Shown here: positions 1 to 8,715 of the stretch, one piece after another
How the letters are laid out: each line of letters starts with the position of its first letter
Numbering within the stretch: the stretch's first letter is position 1
Source of the DNA: Marinobacter litoralis
Lineage (GTDB): Bacteria > Pseudomonadota > Gammaproteobacteria > Pseudomonadales > Oleiphilaceae
NCBI RefSeq assembly: GCF_003336705.1
Contig: NZ_QMDL01000001.1
Location: 620,001-684,000 of the forward strand
DNA: 64,000 nucleotides
Direction of reading: 5' to 3'
Made by a program: the position numbers and the translations under genes
The notes under the pieces: model-generated
Seen by the model: the letters and a program-made list of their open reading frames with translations, nothing else
Database searches by the model: none
What the model was told of the DNA's origin: nothing

Positions 1-32
1 AATTAACCAAAGCATTTAATAGCGGGAATCTC

Positions 33-896
33 ATGGCGGAAAATGCCACAACAACTTTGGCCGGAGGTGTTGATTCACCACCCGCCCAGCTCCGTGCAGG
101 TCGGCCGGCCGATCCTGCCGAGGTCACCCAGAGCGACCTAGAGAAAGGAGGCGATGCTGGTCAGGCAGAAGCCACGGCAACAGTCAGTGGCGAGCAATCT
201 GATCAGAGCAGTCCCGGCGCTGAAGATGAGCAAAACCAGCAAAACGACGAGTATCTGCAGGCCAAATCGGAATTGAAGAATCTCAGGTTGATGCTGCGGC
301 AATGTGACCGCGTACTCCTGTTGGATTTTGACCTGCTGTCGATGTCGGACTGGCCTGATAACTACTCGTTGGCGCAAGCAAGGCGGAGCCGGGATCTTTG
401 GTTGTTGTCTGCGGTGGTGGCTGCGGCGGTCTTTCTCAGCGGACTGACAGGTTTCGTGCCGGCGTGGGTGGCCGGTGGGGGCTTTGGCGCTTGTGTCATC
501 ATTCTGCTTTTAGGAGTGCCGTTTATTCGGCGCATCTATACCAACAAGCCTTCTTACCTGGATTTGATATGGCAACGCCAGCGAATGTTGAGCGATGCCC
601 GCAAGCATGTCGCACACCTGGAAGGAGACGATGGGCTGGTTTGGCAATGTGCCCGGATGGCTGGTTATAACGCAAGCTTGCGGCACGGCCGCTTCAGCGA
701 CATGGTGCGGCTTTCGGAACAGCGGGTTTTGCCACGATACCTCACCAAGCGAGAGCATTTTCGCCTTTATTTGATCTATATGCTGGAAGCGGAAAGAGCC
801 TACAACAAAATCCAGCAAGCGTTTTTTGACGGCAACCAGGCTGCCATAGATAAAGGGTGGCAAGAGGTGGCTGCGGCCCCCGAGCCTCGTGCTTGA
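33..896 (+). CDS. Hypothetical two-helix membrane protein
   Basis: I do not recognise a family for this 287-residue protein. Residues 1-75 are polar and low in complexity (rich in Gly, Glu, Gln, Ser), so probably disordered. Two closely spaced hydrophobic segments (about 122-142 and 144-166) form a helical hairpin, followed by a basic stop (RRIY) and a soluble C-terminal region of about 120 residues rich in Arg, Tyr and Leu. This suggests an inner-membrane protein with both ends in the cytoplasm, which is inference. Start is ATG at 33 with only a weak purine stretch before it. It ends 14 nt before the PsrA-type operators, so it is not in the same regulatory unit as psrA unless transcription reads through. 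Confidence 0.7.
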   Translation: MAENATTTLAGGVDSPPAQLRAGRPADPAEVTQSDLEKGGDAGQAEATATVSGEQSDQSSPGAEDEQNQQNDEYLQAKSELKNLRLMLRQCDRVLLLDFDLLSMSDWPDNYSLAQARRSRDLWLLSAVVAAAVFLSGLTGFVPAWVAGGGFGACVIILLLGVPFIRRIYTNKPSYLDLIWQRQRMLSDARKHVAHLEGDDGLVWQCARMAGYNASLRHGRFSDMVRLSEQRVLPRYLTKREHFRLYLIYMLEAERAYNKIQQAFFDGNQAAIDKGWQEVAAAPEPRA

Positions 897-909
897 CATT
901 ATTAGCTCT

Positions 910-936
910 CAAACGTATGTTTCAAACAGACGTTTG
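910..936. promoter_or_regulatory. Two overlapping PsrA-type operators
   Basis: Two palindromes overlap by one base: CAAAC-GTAT-GTTTC at 910-923 and CAAAC-AGAC-GTTTG at 923-936. Both fit the consensus published for Pseudomonas PsrA, [G/C]AAAC-N2-4-GTTTG/C, and the second is a perfect inverted repeat. They lie 21 nt upstream of the psrA start at 957, as expected for autorepression relieved by long-chain fatty acids. Confidence 0.8.
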
Positions 937-956
937 TTAGAGGCGCTGATAATAAA

Positions 957-1634
957 ATGGCACAGTCAGATACCGTAGATCGCATTCTCGATGCAGCTGA
1001 AGAACTGTTCGCGGAGCGTGGTTTCGCAGAAACCTCACTTCGTATGATTACCAGTAAGGCTAACGTAAATCTGGCTGCGGTCAATTACCATTTTGGCTCA
1101 AAGAAAGCGTTGATCCACGCCGTATTTGCCCGTTTTTTGACACCGTTCTCATCGACACTGGAAGCCGCATTCGACGAGTTAGAGCAAAAGTGTCAGGGAA
1201 AACCCCCAACTTTGAACCAGACTCTCTGGGTGTTGACTGAAAGCGCGATACGTATGCCTCAGCGTAACGAAAAGGGCATTTCTATCTTCATGCGCTTGCT
1301 GGGCCTTGCCTATACCCAGTCTCAGGGACATTTGCGGAAGTTTCTGGAGCAGGAATACGGGCAACCGTTCAGTCGTTTTATGAGGCTGTTGAAAGAAGCC
1401 ACTCCGGAGCTGTCTAACGTTGATCGTTACTGGCGCATACAGTTCATGTTGGGAGCAACAGCGTTCACTATGTCCAGTAGTGATGCTTTGATTGATATAC
1501 TCGACAACAAGCTGGGCGTACAGGCAACGGTTCAGGAGATTGCCGCCCGTTTGGTGCCGTTCCTTGCAGAGGGTATGAAAGCGCCCGACAAACTGCAGGT
1601 TCCCCCAACGCTCTCGGGTGCTACGGTTGCCTGA
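957..1634 (+). CDS. psrA: TetR-family fatty-acid-responsive regulator PsrA
   Basis: A 225-residue TetR-family repressor/activator. The N-terminal helix-turn-helix (about residues 8-55; motif LAAVNYHFGSKKAL) is almost the sequence I know from Pseudomonas PsrA, and the rest is an all-helical ligand-binding domain. In Pseudomonas, PsrA senses long-chain fatty acids, represses beta-oxidation genes and activates rpoS; that role here is by homology. Start ATG 957 has only weak ribosome-binding purines (AGAGG about 13 nt upstream). Two PsrA-type boxes sit immediately upstream, supporting both the identity and autoregulation. In Pseudomonas the next gene is nagZ; here it is an L,D-transpeptidase. Confidence 0.93.
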   Translation: MAQSDTVDRILDAAEELFAERGFAETSLRMITSKANVNLAAVNYHFGSKKALIHAVFARFLTPFSSTLEAAFDELEQKCQGKPPTLNQTLWVLTESAIRMPQRNEKGISIFMRLLGLAYTQSQGHLRKFLEQEYGQPFSRFMRLLKEATPELSNVDRYWRIQFMLGATAFTMSSSDALIDILDNKLGVQATVQEIAARLVPFLAEGMKAPDKLQVPPTLSGATVA

Positions 1635-1655
1635 ACTCCCCGACCTCAGGTAGGC

Positions 1656-1681
1656 TTCCCTCTGGTTTTTGCCCGAGGGAG
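1656..1681 (+). promoter_or_regulatory. Hairpin enclosing the ribosome-binding site of the L,D-transpeptidase gene
   Basis: TTCCCTC (1656-1662) can pair with GAGGGAG (1675-1681), giving 7 pairs including one G-T and a 12-nt loop. The 3' arm is also the only good Shine-Dalgarno sequence for the TTG start at 1690. No T-tract follows, so it looks like a translation-level structure more than a terminator. Confidence 0.4.
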
Positions 1682-1689
1682 CTTGCCCT

Positions 1690-2190
1690 TTGAATACCCC
1701 ATGGCCCCAACGGGCGCATATCCACATTTCTCTCGTCGATCAGTCCCTTAGACTGCTGACTGATGAAGGCTCTCTGTTAGCGGAATACCCGGTATCCACG
1801 GCGTTAAATGGCGCCGGTGAACGCGATGGCAGTGGCTGCACGCCCAGAGGCAAGCACTATATTCGAGCGCGAATTGGCGATGGGCAGCCTCTGAATGCGG
1901 TATTCCGGGGGCGCAGGCCAACCGGCGAGGTTTACACGCCGGACCTTGCAGCAGCTTACCCTGATCGTGACTGGATTCTGACCCGCATACTTTGGTTGTG
2001 CGGCCGGGAATGGCGGCGCAACCGAGGGCCCGGTGTCGATACCTTCCGACGTTTCATATACATTCATGGAACACCTGATACTGAACCGATGGGTATACCA
2101 ATGTCCCACGGTTGTGTGCGTATGAGAAACAGTGATTTGCTAGAATTGTTCGAGCGTGCGCCAGTGGGTATGCACGTAACTATTGAGTAG
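1690..2190 (+). CDS. L,D-transpeptidase (YkuD domain), cytoplasmic-looking N-terminus
   Basis: A small YkuD-family protein of 166 residues. The catalytic signature is clear: the HGTPDTEPMG segment is followed by SHGCVRM with the nucleophilic Cys at residue 142, as in enzymes that form 3-3 peptidoglycan crosslinks or attach proteins to meso-diaminopimelate. No signal peptide or transmembrane helix is visible, which is odd for a periplasmic enzyme; export may use another route. I chose TTG 1690 because GAGGGAG (1675-1681) lies 8 nt upstream; a TTG at 1669 would add seven residues but has no such site. It lies between psrA and an MscS channel on the same strand. Confidence 0.85.
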   Translation: MNTPWPQRAHIHISLVDQSLRLLTDEGSLLAEYPVSTALNGAGERDGSGCTPRGKHYIRARIGDGQPLNAVFRGRRPTGEVYTPDLAAAYPDRDWILTRILWLCGREWRRNRGPGVDTFRRFIYIHGTPDTEPMGIPMSHGCVRMRNSDLLELFERAPVGMHVTIE

Positions 2191-2213
2191 GTTGACGAAC
2201 CCCGAGGACCAGG

Positions 2214-3461
2214 ATGATCGGAAATACATTACGCATAATGAACGAGTGGATTGAACAGTTCGGAATGCTTACCGAAGGATGGCGCGCGGGCATCCTGATT
2301 TTTGCCGTGGTGTTCGGCACAGCCGTTGTGGCCTTTATTGTTAGTCGTGTTGTTCTATACCTCGAGAACAAGTTCAGCCATACACGAAACCTCTGGGATG
2401 ATGCCGTCCTGCATGCCGGCCGACGTCCTCTGGTGGCGTTTATCTGGTTACAGGGTGTGTATTGGGCGGCAGAAATTGCTCATCATTTTTCCGACGCCGA
2501 AGTCTTCAACGCCAACGAAATCGTGATGAAAATTGGCTTCATGTGGGTCATTGTCTGGGCCCTGTTCGGGTTGGTCAAAGAGGTCGAGAAGGTTCTGGTT
2601 TCGCCGGTCAAAATGCGCAAGCCCATGGACTTCACCACGGTGAATGCCATCAGCAAGTTGCTTCGCGCTGTCATTGTTATTACCGCGGTGCTAACCGCAT
2701 TGCAGACTCTGGGCTTTAGTATCTCGGGCGTTCTGGCCTTCGGCGGTGTCGGTGGTATCGCTGTCGGCTTTGCTGCAAAAGATTTGCTGGCGAACTTTTT
2801 TGGCGGTTTCATTATCCATCTGGATCGCCCTTTTAAAGTGGGGGACTGGATCCGCTCGCCAGACCGGAACATCGAAGGCACGGTGGAACACATCGGTTGG
2901 CGTTTAACGACCATTCGAACCTTTGATAAGCGCCCGCTTTACGTGCCGAACGCGGCCTTTACCGTAATAGCGGTGGAAAACCCGTCACGCATGACCAATC
3001 GCCGGATTTCCGAAACCATTGGTATCCGCTATGCGGATGTCGCTTCAATGAAAAGCATTGTCGATGACATTCGTGACATGCTTAAAAATCACGATGAGAT
3101 TGATTCCAATCAGACCCTGATCGTGAACTTCCTGGCTTTTAGCGCCTCGACGCTCGACATCATGATTTACACCTTCACTAAAACAACCGACTGGGTGCGT
3201 TATCATGGCATCAAGGAAAATGTGTTGTTGAAAATCAGCGACATTATTGAAAGTCATGGTGCGGAAGTTGCCTTCCCGACGCGTACGTTGCATTTGCCCG
3301 AGGGGGTAACCGTTAACAATCAGGATGCGAAGGAAAAAGACGAAAAGCGCGGTGATAAGGCCGCCCGCGAAAATCCTGAGTATCGAGAAAACCAGGGTGA
3401 GGCTCAGTCCCGCGGCGATAGCGTAGGTTCTGGTGAAGGGGGTAGTTCTGATGGCGATTAA
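2214..3461 (+). CDS. MscS-family mechanosensitive ion channel
   Basis: A 415-residue small-conductance mechanosensitive channel. Three to four N-terminal membrane segments (about 20-45, 60-85, 105-125, 150-175) precede the pore-lining helix, whose Gly/Ala pattern (GVGGIAVGFAAKDLLANFFGG) is typical of the family. The beta domain follows (FKVGDWI) and then a C-terminal domain. The channel would release solutes on osmotic downshock. The last 50 residues are charged, hydrophilic and Gly/Ser rich, extending beyond the usual fold. Start ATG 2214 has AGGACCAGG directly upstream; ATG 2238 is an alternative. The 3' end overlaps the next gene by 11 nt, suggesting coupling. Confidence 0.92.
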   Translation: MIGNTLRIMNEWIEQFGMLTEGWRAGILIFAVVFGTAVVAFIVSRVVLYLENKFSHTRNLWDDAVLHAGRRPLVAFIWLQGVYWAAEIAHHFSDAEVFNANEIVMKIGFMWVIVWALFGLVKEVEKVLVSPVKMRKPMDFTTVNAISKLLRAVIVITAVLTALQTLGFSISGVLAFGGVGGIAVGFAAKDLLANFFGGFIIHLDRPFKVGDWIRSPDRNIEGTVEHIGWRLTTIRTFDKRPLYVPNAAFTVIAVENPSRMTNRRISETIGIRYADVASMKSIVDDIRDMLKNHDEIDSNQTLIVNFLAFSASTLDIMIYTFTKTTDWVRYHGIKENVLLKISDIIESHGAEVAFPTRTLHLPEGVTVNNQDAKEKDEKRGDKAARENPEYRENQGEAQSRGDSVGSGEGGSSDGD

Positions 3462-4230
3462 TCGTCCTGTAGGCATTATTGGCGGCACGGGGCTGACCAA
3501 GCTCAGTGAACTCGAGATTCTGAGTAAAGAGGCCGACCGCAACCGCTGGGGAGAGCCCTCTGACGCCTTGGTTAAAGGTGTTCTGGGTGAGCAGCCGGTG
3601 GTGTTTTTGGCTCGTCATGGCAACCCGCACCGGATACCACCGCACCGGGTGAACTACCGGGCCAATCTGCAGGCGCTTTACGATGCGGGTGTTCGAACTG
3701 TGGTAGGCGTTAATGCGGTAGGCGGCATTCATCCGGCCATGGGGCCTGCTCATGTGGTGATTCCCCATCAGTTGATTGATTATACCTGGGGCCGCGCCAG
3801 TACCTTCTTCGAAGATGATTTGGAGGAGGTGACTCACATTGATTTTACTCATCCCTACGACCACGATGGCCGCACTTTGCTGATTGAATCAGCTGAAGCG
3901 TTGGGTCTCGAGTTCTCCGACTTCGGGGTTTATGGCGCGACACAGGGGCCGAGATTGGAAACGGCTGCGGAAATTCGTCGCCTCGAACAAGACGGTTGTG
4001 ATCTGGTGGGAATGACCGGCATGCCAGAAGCTGTTTTGGCCGCAGAGCTGGGTATGCGGTATGTGTGCTTGGGTTTGGTGGTGAACTGGGCGGCTGGAAA
4101 GTCTGATCACATCATTACAATGGATGAGATTGAAGCGGCCATCGAGCAGGGCATGACAGGCGTCAAGCATATTCTGGAGCGCTCAATGGCCAAGCTGGGC
4201 GAGCTGGAACCTCTGTCTACAGTTTCCTGA
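3451..4230 (+). CDS. S-methyl-5'-thioinosine phosphorylase
   Basis: A 259-residue member of the PNP/MTAP family (nucleoside phosphorylase family 2). It cleaves methylthioinosine (or methylthioadenosine) with phosphate in polyamine-linked methionine salvage. Visible motifs are GIIGGTGL for phosphate binding, ARHG, the HRVNYRANLQAL segment, and GMTGMPEAVLAAELGM in the substrate pocket. The residue string VVNWAAGKSDH in the base-binding loop resembles the Pseudomonas enzyme that prefers methylthioinosine (PA3004 type) more than adenosine-specific MTAP. Start ATG 3451 has GAAGGGGG 8 nt upstream; it overlaps the mscS end. Its 3' end overlaps the convergent csiV by 14 nt. Confidence 0.88.
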   Translation: MAINRPVGIIGGTGLTKLSELEILSKEADRNRWGEPSDALVKGVLGEQPVVFLARHGNPHRIPPHRVNYRANLQALYDAGVRTVVGVNAVGGIHPAMGPAHVVIPHQLIDYTWGRASTFFEDDLEEVTHIDFTHPYDHDGRTLLIESAEALGLEFSDFGVYGATQGPRLETAAEIRRLEQDGCDLVGMTGMPEAVLAAELGMRYVCLGLVVNWAAGKSDHIITMDEIEAAIEQGMTGVKHILERSMAKLGELEPLSTVS

Positions 4231-4999
4231 AAAACACCAGCACGCCAATCGTGGGGGAGTCTATAAAGTGGATTTCCTCACTGCGCATGCGGCGGGTTTC
4301 CTTGATCCACGTAACCAACTCGGCAGGAGCAGGCTCGGCCACGACAGGCTGTGGCTTCTCGGCCATGTCAGCGATGGAGCTTGTTTTCTCTGCACCTGAT
4401 GTTTCTGGGGAGCTGCTTGTTGCAACCGCAGGCGCACTCACTTCCGGTGCAGGGCCATCCTGCCAGTGGTTCAGGTGAACGCCCACGTGCAGGTAACGCT
4501 TTCGGTCGATTTCGATGTGCCCTTCCACCGCTTTTTGCTGTGCTCCGGTGAGCCAGTCGCCAACGGCTACTCTCATGGGGGAGCCATCGTAGTTCGGCGG
4601 GAAGCTCTGATACCAGCCTGCAGCGGCCAAAATGCGATAATTGCCGCTATTCTCTAAACGACTGGCGGCTCGGCCTAAGTGCAGCTCATTTCTAGCGGCC
4701 AGTTTCAGGTCTGACATGCGGCGCCCGCTGGCGTCTTCAACCCAAAGCGACTTCGCAACATTGCGTGAAGGCTCGATTTGCTTACCCGCCATTTGTTCTT
4801 CCACAGCAGCTGGGTCAACCAACCGTTGGAGAATGACGATTTCCGCTCGATAAAAGTCTTTTTGCCCATCCTGTGCCTGAGCGCTTGTCGCCGGCAGCAG
4901 CGTGAACGCAAGGGCCAATGCGGCGCCTGTCAGCAATGGTTTAGAAAAGCGTTTCGTGGCTTGCAAGTGTCTCACTCCGGCTAAATCAGGTTGGTTCAA
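4217..4999 (-). CDS. CsiV-family periplasmic protein
   Basis: A 260-residue secreted protein of the CsiV family (PF10972), sharing the family pattern of an N-terminal signal peptide, a FYRAEIVILQR start to the mature domain, RYLHVGVHL, and a C-terminal RRMRSEEIHFIDSP segment. In Shewanella, CsiV was linked to septation and peptidoglycan; its detailed job is not settled. Signal peptide residues about 17-43, cleavage near AQA-QD. A Pro/Ala/Ser-rich linker lies at about 165-210. The start is uncertain: TTG at 4999 overlaps the mfd stop (TTGA), and an in-frame GTG lies eight codons in. It directly follows mfd and is probably cotranscribed. Confidence 0.8.
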   Translation of the reverse strand: MNQPDLAGVRHLQATKRFSKPLLTGAALALAFTLLPATSAQAQDGQKDFYRAEIVILQRLVDPAAVEEQMAGKQIEPSRNVAKSLWVEDASGRRMSDLKLAARNELHLGRAASRLENSGNYRILAAAGWYQSFPPNYDGSPMRVAVGDWLTGAQQKAVEGHIEIDRKRYLHVGVHLNHWQDGPAPEVSAPAVATSSSPETSGAEKTSSIADMAEKPQPVVAEPAPAELVTWIKETRRMRSEEIHFIDSPTIGVLVFFRKL

Positions 5000-7900
5000 G
5001 AAGCTTTGGCTTTTGAGTCTTGAGGGTCAAGCTCGGTCAACATGGCTGCGATGGCGTCGAGTTTACCACTGGTTGAGTCATCATTCAGCCGGAAGCGGAA
5101 GCTGTTGGCGCCTTCAAGCCGGAAAGTGTCGGGTGCGGATTGCACTTTTTTAACCAGAATCAACGGGTCTACCGGCGTGCTGGCTCCGAACTCTAAACGC
5201 ACCCATTCCTTACCAGCGTCCACTTTATCAATGCCCAAGGCTTCCGCCATCAGGCGAAGCTGGGTTTGGCGCACCAGGTTTTTTGCGGGTTCCGGTAATA
5301 ATCCGAAGCGGTCAATCATTTCTACCTGAAGTTCTTTTAATTCGGCTTCGTCTTTTACGCTGGCGATGCGTTTATAGAGCATCAGGCGGTTGTGAACGTC
5401 CGGCAGGTAGTCCTCTGGAATAATTGCCGGAATACGAAGGTTCATTTCCGTACCGTGGCTCAAAGGTAGTTCCGCATTGGGCGTGCGGCCCTCGCGAATG
5501 GCCTTTACGGCTTCGTCCAGCAATTGCATATAGAGGGTGAAGCCGATGCTTTCAATCTGTCCGCTTTGCTCCTCGCCCAGCAGCTCACCGGCCCCACGAA
5601 TTTCCAGGTCGTGGGTGGCTAGCATGAAGCCGGCGCCAAGATCCTGAGCTTCTGAAATCGCGTCCAGTCGTTTTTTGGCGTCCGCCGAGATGCTTTTGGG
5701 TGGCGGTGTTAACAGATAGGCGTAAGCCTGGTGGTGTGAACGGCCAACCCGACCACGCAGCTGGTGCAGCTGGGCGAGGCCGAATTTGTCTGCTCGTTCA
5801 ATGATGATGGTGTTGGCGCTGGGTACGTCGATACCGGTCTCGACAATGGTGGTGCATACCAGCACGTTGAAACGCTTGTGGTAGAAATCCGACATAACCT
5901 GTTCCAGCTGGCGCTCCCGCATTTGGCCGTGGCCAACGCCCACTCGGGCTTCCGGAATCAGGCGGCGAAGGTCTTCGGCGGTTTTCTCAATGGTGGACAC
6001 GTCGTTATGCAGGAAGTACACCTGACCGCCCCGGAGGATTTCCCGAAGAATGGCTTCTTTGACCATGGCTTCGTCACGTTGGCGCACGAAGGTTTTAACC
6101 GAGAGCCGGCGAGCGGGTGGGGTGGCAATAATGGACAAATCCCGCAGGTGGCCCATGGCCATGTTCAAGGTTCTCGGAATTGGCGTGGCGGTGAGGTTAA
6201 GCATATCGACCTCGGCCCGGAGAGCTTTTAATTTCTCCTTCTGTTGAACGCCGAACCGGTGTTCTTCGTCAATAATGACCAGACCCAGGTTTTTGAATTT
6301 TACGTCGCCTTGAAGGAGTTTGTGAGTGCCTATCACGATATCGGCTTTGCCTTCCTCTATGGCGGACATCGCTTTACTGGTTTGCGTGCTGCTTCGAAAA
6401 CGGCTCAGCAGTTCAATAGAAACCGGGGTATCCGAGAAACGGTCCCGGAAAGATTCATAATGCTGTTGGGCCAACAAGGTGGTTGGCACTAGTACGGCGA
6501 CTTGTTTGCCAGACCAAGTGGCCAGAAAAGCTGCGCGCATGGCCACTTCGGTTTTGCCAAAGCCGACATCGCCGCACACCAGGCGATCCATGGGCTGCTC
6601 GCTGGTCATGTCTTCGAATACCGCTTGAATCGCAACCTGTTGGTCCGGGGTTTCTTCAAACGGGAAGCCTGCGGCAAAGGCGCGGTAGGCTTCTTTTGGA
6701 TCTTCGAACTGGAAGCCTTTTCTGGCCTCACGGCGAGCGTACACGTCCAGCAATTCAGCTGCGGTGTCGCGAATTTTCTCCAGTGCTTTCTGCTTGGCGT
6801 TGCTCCAACGGTCTGTGCCTAGCTTATGCAGCGGTGCGTGTTCTTCATCGGTGCCGGCGTAGCGAGAAATCAGATGCAGGCTGGAAACCGGTACATACAG
6901 TTTCGAACCCCCGGCGTACTCCAGTGTCAGGAATTCATTGGATTCGCCGCCGGCACTGATGGTTTCCAATCCTTTATAGCGGCCTACGCCGTGGTCAATG
7001 TGCACGACCGGAGAGCCAATTCTGAGTTCAGAGAGGTCGCGGTAGCCAGCGTCGTCCACCTCGGTGGGTTTTTCCCGGCGCCGCCGCTGTAAAACTCGCT
7101 CACCAAACAGAGCGGTTTCAGTGATGAGCGCCAGATTCTGCTGGGGTAACACCATGCCCTGTTCCATCGGGGCAACGGTAATCGCCAGGCTGATGTCGTT
7201 TTTGGCGAGAAATTCCTGCCAGCTGGCCACGGTGCTCAGTCTCAGCTTTTGGCTCTCGAGGTTTTCAATCAGTGCTTCGCGACGACCTGAAGACTCGGCG
7301 CAAATAAGCACGCGGCCGGGGAAATCGTTGAGAAAGCGTTTCAGTCGCCCGGCCGGGTCGGCCGCGCGGCCGTCCATCGCGATGTCGGGCAGGGCATCGG
7401 CAGCGCAATTGGCGGTACCTGCCCCCGACATAGATTCAGGGCTGCACGTCACTCGAGGGTAACGTTTTAACTGGCCAAAGACTTCGTCTTGCAAAAGGAA
7501 GAGCTCGGCGGGGGGAAGAATCGGTCGCAAGCGATCGTGCCGGCGGTCTTCGTGGCGTGCGCGGGTTTCGGAATCGAATGCCTGAACTGCATCGTTCAGG
7601 CCATCTTCCGTGAATACCAATGTTGAGGCTGGCAGGTAGTCAAAGAGCGTTGCGGTTTGCTCGAAGAACAACGGCAAATAATATTCGATTCCGGGTGGTG
7701 TGATGCCGTTGCTGACATCCTGATAAACCGGTGAGTCTTTATCCGAGTTAGGGAAGTGCTCAAACCACCGGTTGCGAAACCCGGAGCGTGCCTCTTTGTG
7801 CCACGGGAATTCGTGGGCGGGCAGCAGCTCGATCTGCTCAATGCGGTCGATCGAGCGCTGGGTTTCCGGGTCGAAGGTTCTCAGGGTTTCGATTTCATCG

Positions 7901-8607
7901 TCGAACAGGTCGATCCGGTAGGGCAGGTTGGAACCCATCGGGTAAATGTCGAGAATGGCGCCTCGAACCGCGTATTCACCGTGCTCGTAGACGTTCTCTG
8001 CATGGTGGTAGCCGGCAGCTTCTAACTGCATGCGCCAGTTATCTATATTCAGAGTCTGGCCGGTTTTCAGCAGTAAGGTGTTGCCTTGCAAATAGCTGGG
8101 AGGAGCTAGCCTATGCATGAGGGTGCGCGCCGGGACAATCAAAATGCCGTGATCGGTTGATGGCAGACGGTGCAGGGTGCGAATGCGCCGCGAGGTAATG
8201 TCCTGGTGGGGTGAAAAAAGGTCGTAGGGCAGGGTTTCCCAGTCAGGCAACGATAACAGTTCCAGCCCATCGTCAGAGAGGGTCGCGCCGTCTTCCTCGG
8301 GTGGCAGGCTGAGGAAAAACCGAACCGCTTGCTCCAGTCGGATGGCCTCATCGGTGCTTCTGGTAACGACTAGCGTCAGGCCTTTGTGGCTTCTTGCGCT
8401 TTCACAAATTGCGAGAGCCTGGCTGCAACCCTGCAGTTGCCCCCATTTTCTGTGATCTGCGGCCTGCGCGGGTGCTGCAGGTGCAATCAGCGTGATGTTC
8501 GCAAAGGTGTTGGTTGAACCTTGAGCCATGGGCTTGGCCATCTCCTGATTTGAAGCGTCTGGGAACCGAAAGCGCATCATTCTATCGCTCAGGGATTGCA
8601 GTGTCAT
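4996..8607 (-). CDS. mfd: Transcription-repair coupling factor Mfd
   Basis: A 1203-residue ATP-dependent translocase that removes RNA polymerase stalled at DNA lesions and recruits UvrA. Domain order is complete: UvrB-like N-terminal module (about 60-400), RNA-polymerase-interacting CarD-like domain (motif VVHIDHGVGRYKGLE), SF2 translocase with Walker A GDVGFGKTE, DEEH box, TATPIPRT and RGRVGRS motifs, and the C-terminal TRCF domain. It is somewhat longer than the usual 1150 residues, owing to about 30 extra N-terminal residues, so an internal ATG (for example Met27) may be the true start. It is divergent from gap, and csiV follows with overlapping stop and start. Confidence 0.97.
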   Translation of the reverse strand: MTLQSLSDRMMRFRFPDASNQEMAKPMAQGSTNTFANITLIAPAAPAQAADHRKWGQLQGCSQALAICESARSHKGLTLVVTRSTDEAIRLEQAVRFFLSLPPEEDGATLSDDGLELLSLPDWETLPYDLFSPHQDITSRRIRTLHRLPSTDHGILIVPARTLMHRLAPPSYLQGNTLLLKTGQTLNIDNWRMQLEAAGYHHAENVYEHGEYAVRGAILDIYPMGSNLPYRIDLFDDEIETLRTFDPETQRSIDRIEQIELLPAHEFPWHKEARSGFRNRWFEHFPNSDKDSPVYQDVSNGITPPGIEYYLPLFFEQTATLFDYLPASTLVFTEDGLNDAVQAFDSETRARHEDRRHDRLRPILPPAELFLLQDEVFGQLKRYPRVTCSPESMSGAGTANCAADALPDIAMDGRAADPAGRLKRFLNDFPGRVLICAESSGRREALIENLESQKLRLSTVASWQEFLAKNDISLAITVAPMEQGMVLPQQNLALITETALFGERVLQRRRREKPTEVDDAGYRDLSELRIGSPVVHIDHGVGRYKGLETISAGGESNEFLTLEYAGGSKLYVPVSSLHLISRYAGTDEEHAPLHKLGTDRWSNAKQKALEKIRDTAAELLDVYARREARKGFQFEDPKEAYRAFAAGFPFEETPDQQVAIQAVFEDMTSEQPMDRLVCGDVGFGKTEVAMRAAFLATWSGKQVAVLVPTTLLAQQHYESFRDRFSDTPVSIELLSRFRSSTQTSKAMSAIEEGKADIVIGTHKLLQGDVKFKNLGLVIIDEEHRFGVQQKEKLKALRAEVDMLNLTATPIPRTLNMAMGHLRDLSIIATPPARRLSVKTFVRQRDEAMVKEAILREILRGGQVYFLHNDVSTIEKTAEDLRRLIPEARVGVGHGQMRERQLEQVMSDFYHKRFNVLVCTTIVETGIDVPSANTIIIERADKFGLAQLHQLRGRVGRSHHQAYAYLLTPPPKSISADAKKRLDAISEAQDLGAGFMLATHDLEIRGAGELLGEEQSGQIESIGFTLYMQLLDEAVKAIREGRTPNAELPLSHGTEMNLRIPAIIPEDYLPDVHNRLMLYKRIASVKDEAELKELQVEMIDRFGLLPEPAKNLVRQTQLRLMAEALGIDKVDAGKEWVRLEFGASTPVDPLILVKKVQSAPDTFRLEGANSFRFRLNDDSTSGKLDAIAAMLTELDPQDSKAKAS

Positions 8608-8715
8608 GGTCGCCGCTTGTTATAGGGATACACAAAGCCATTTGCCGTGAGGCTCGTTAAGTTGGATAATGTGCGCCACAAAATTACTCCCCCTGTGCTA
8701 AACGAGGTTTCAACC

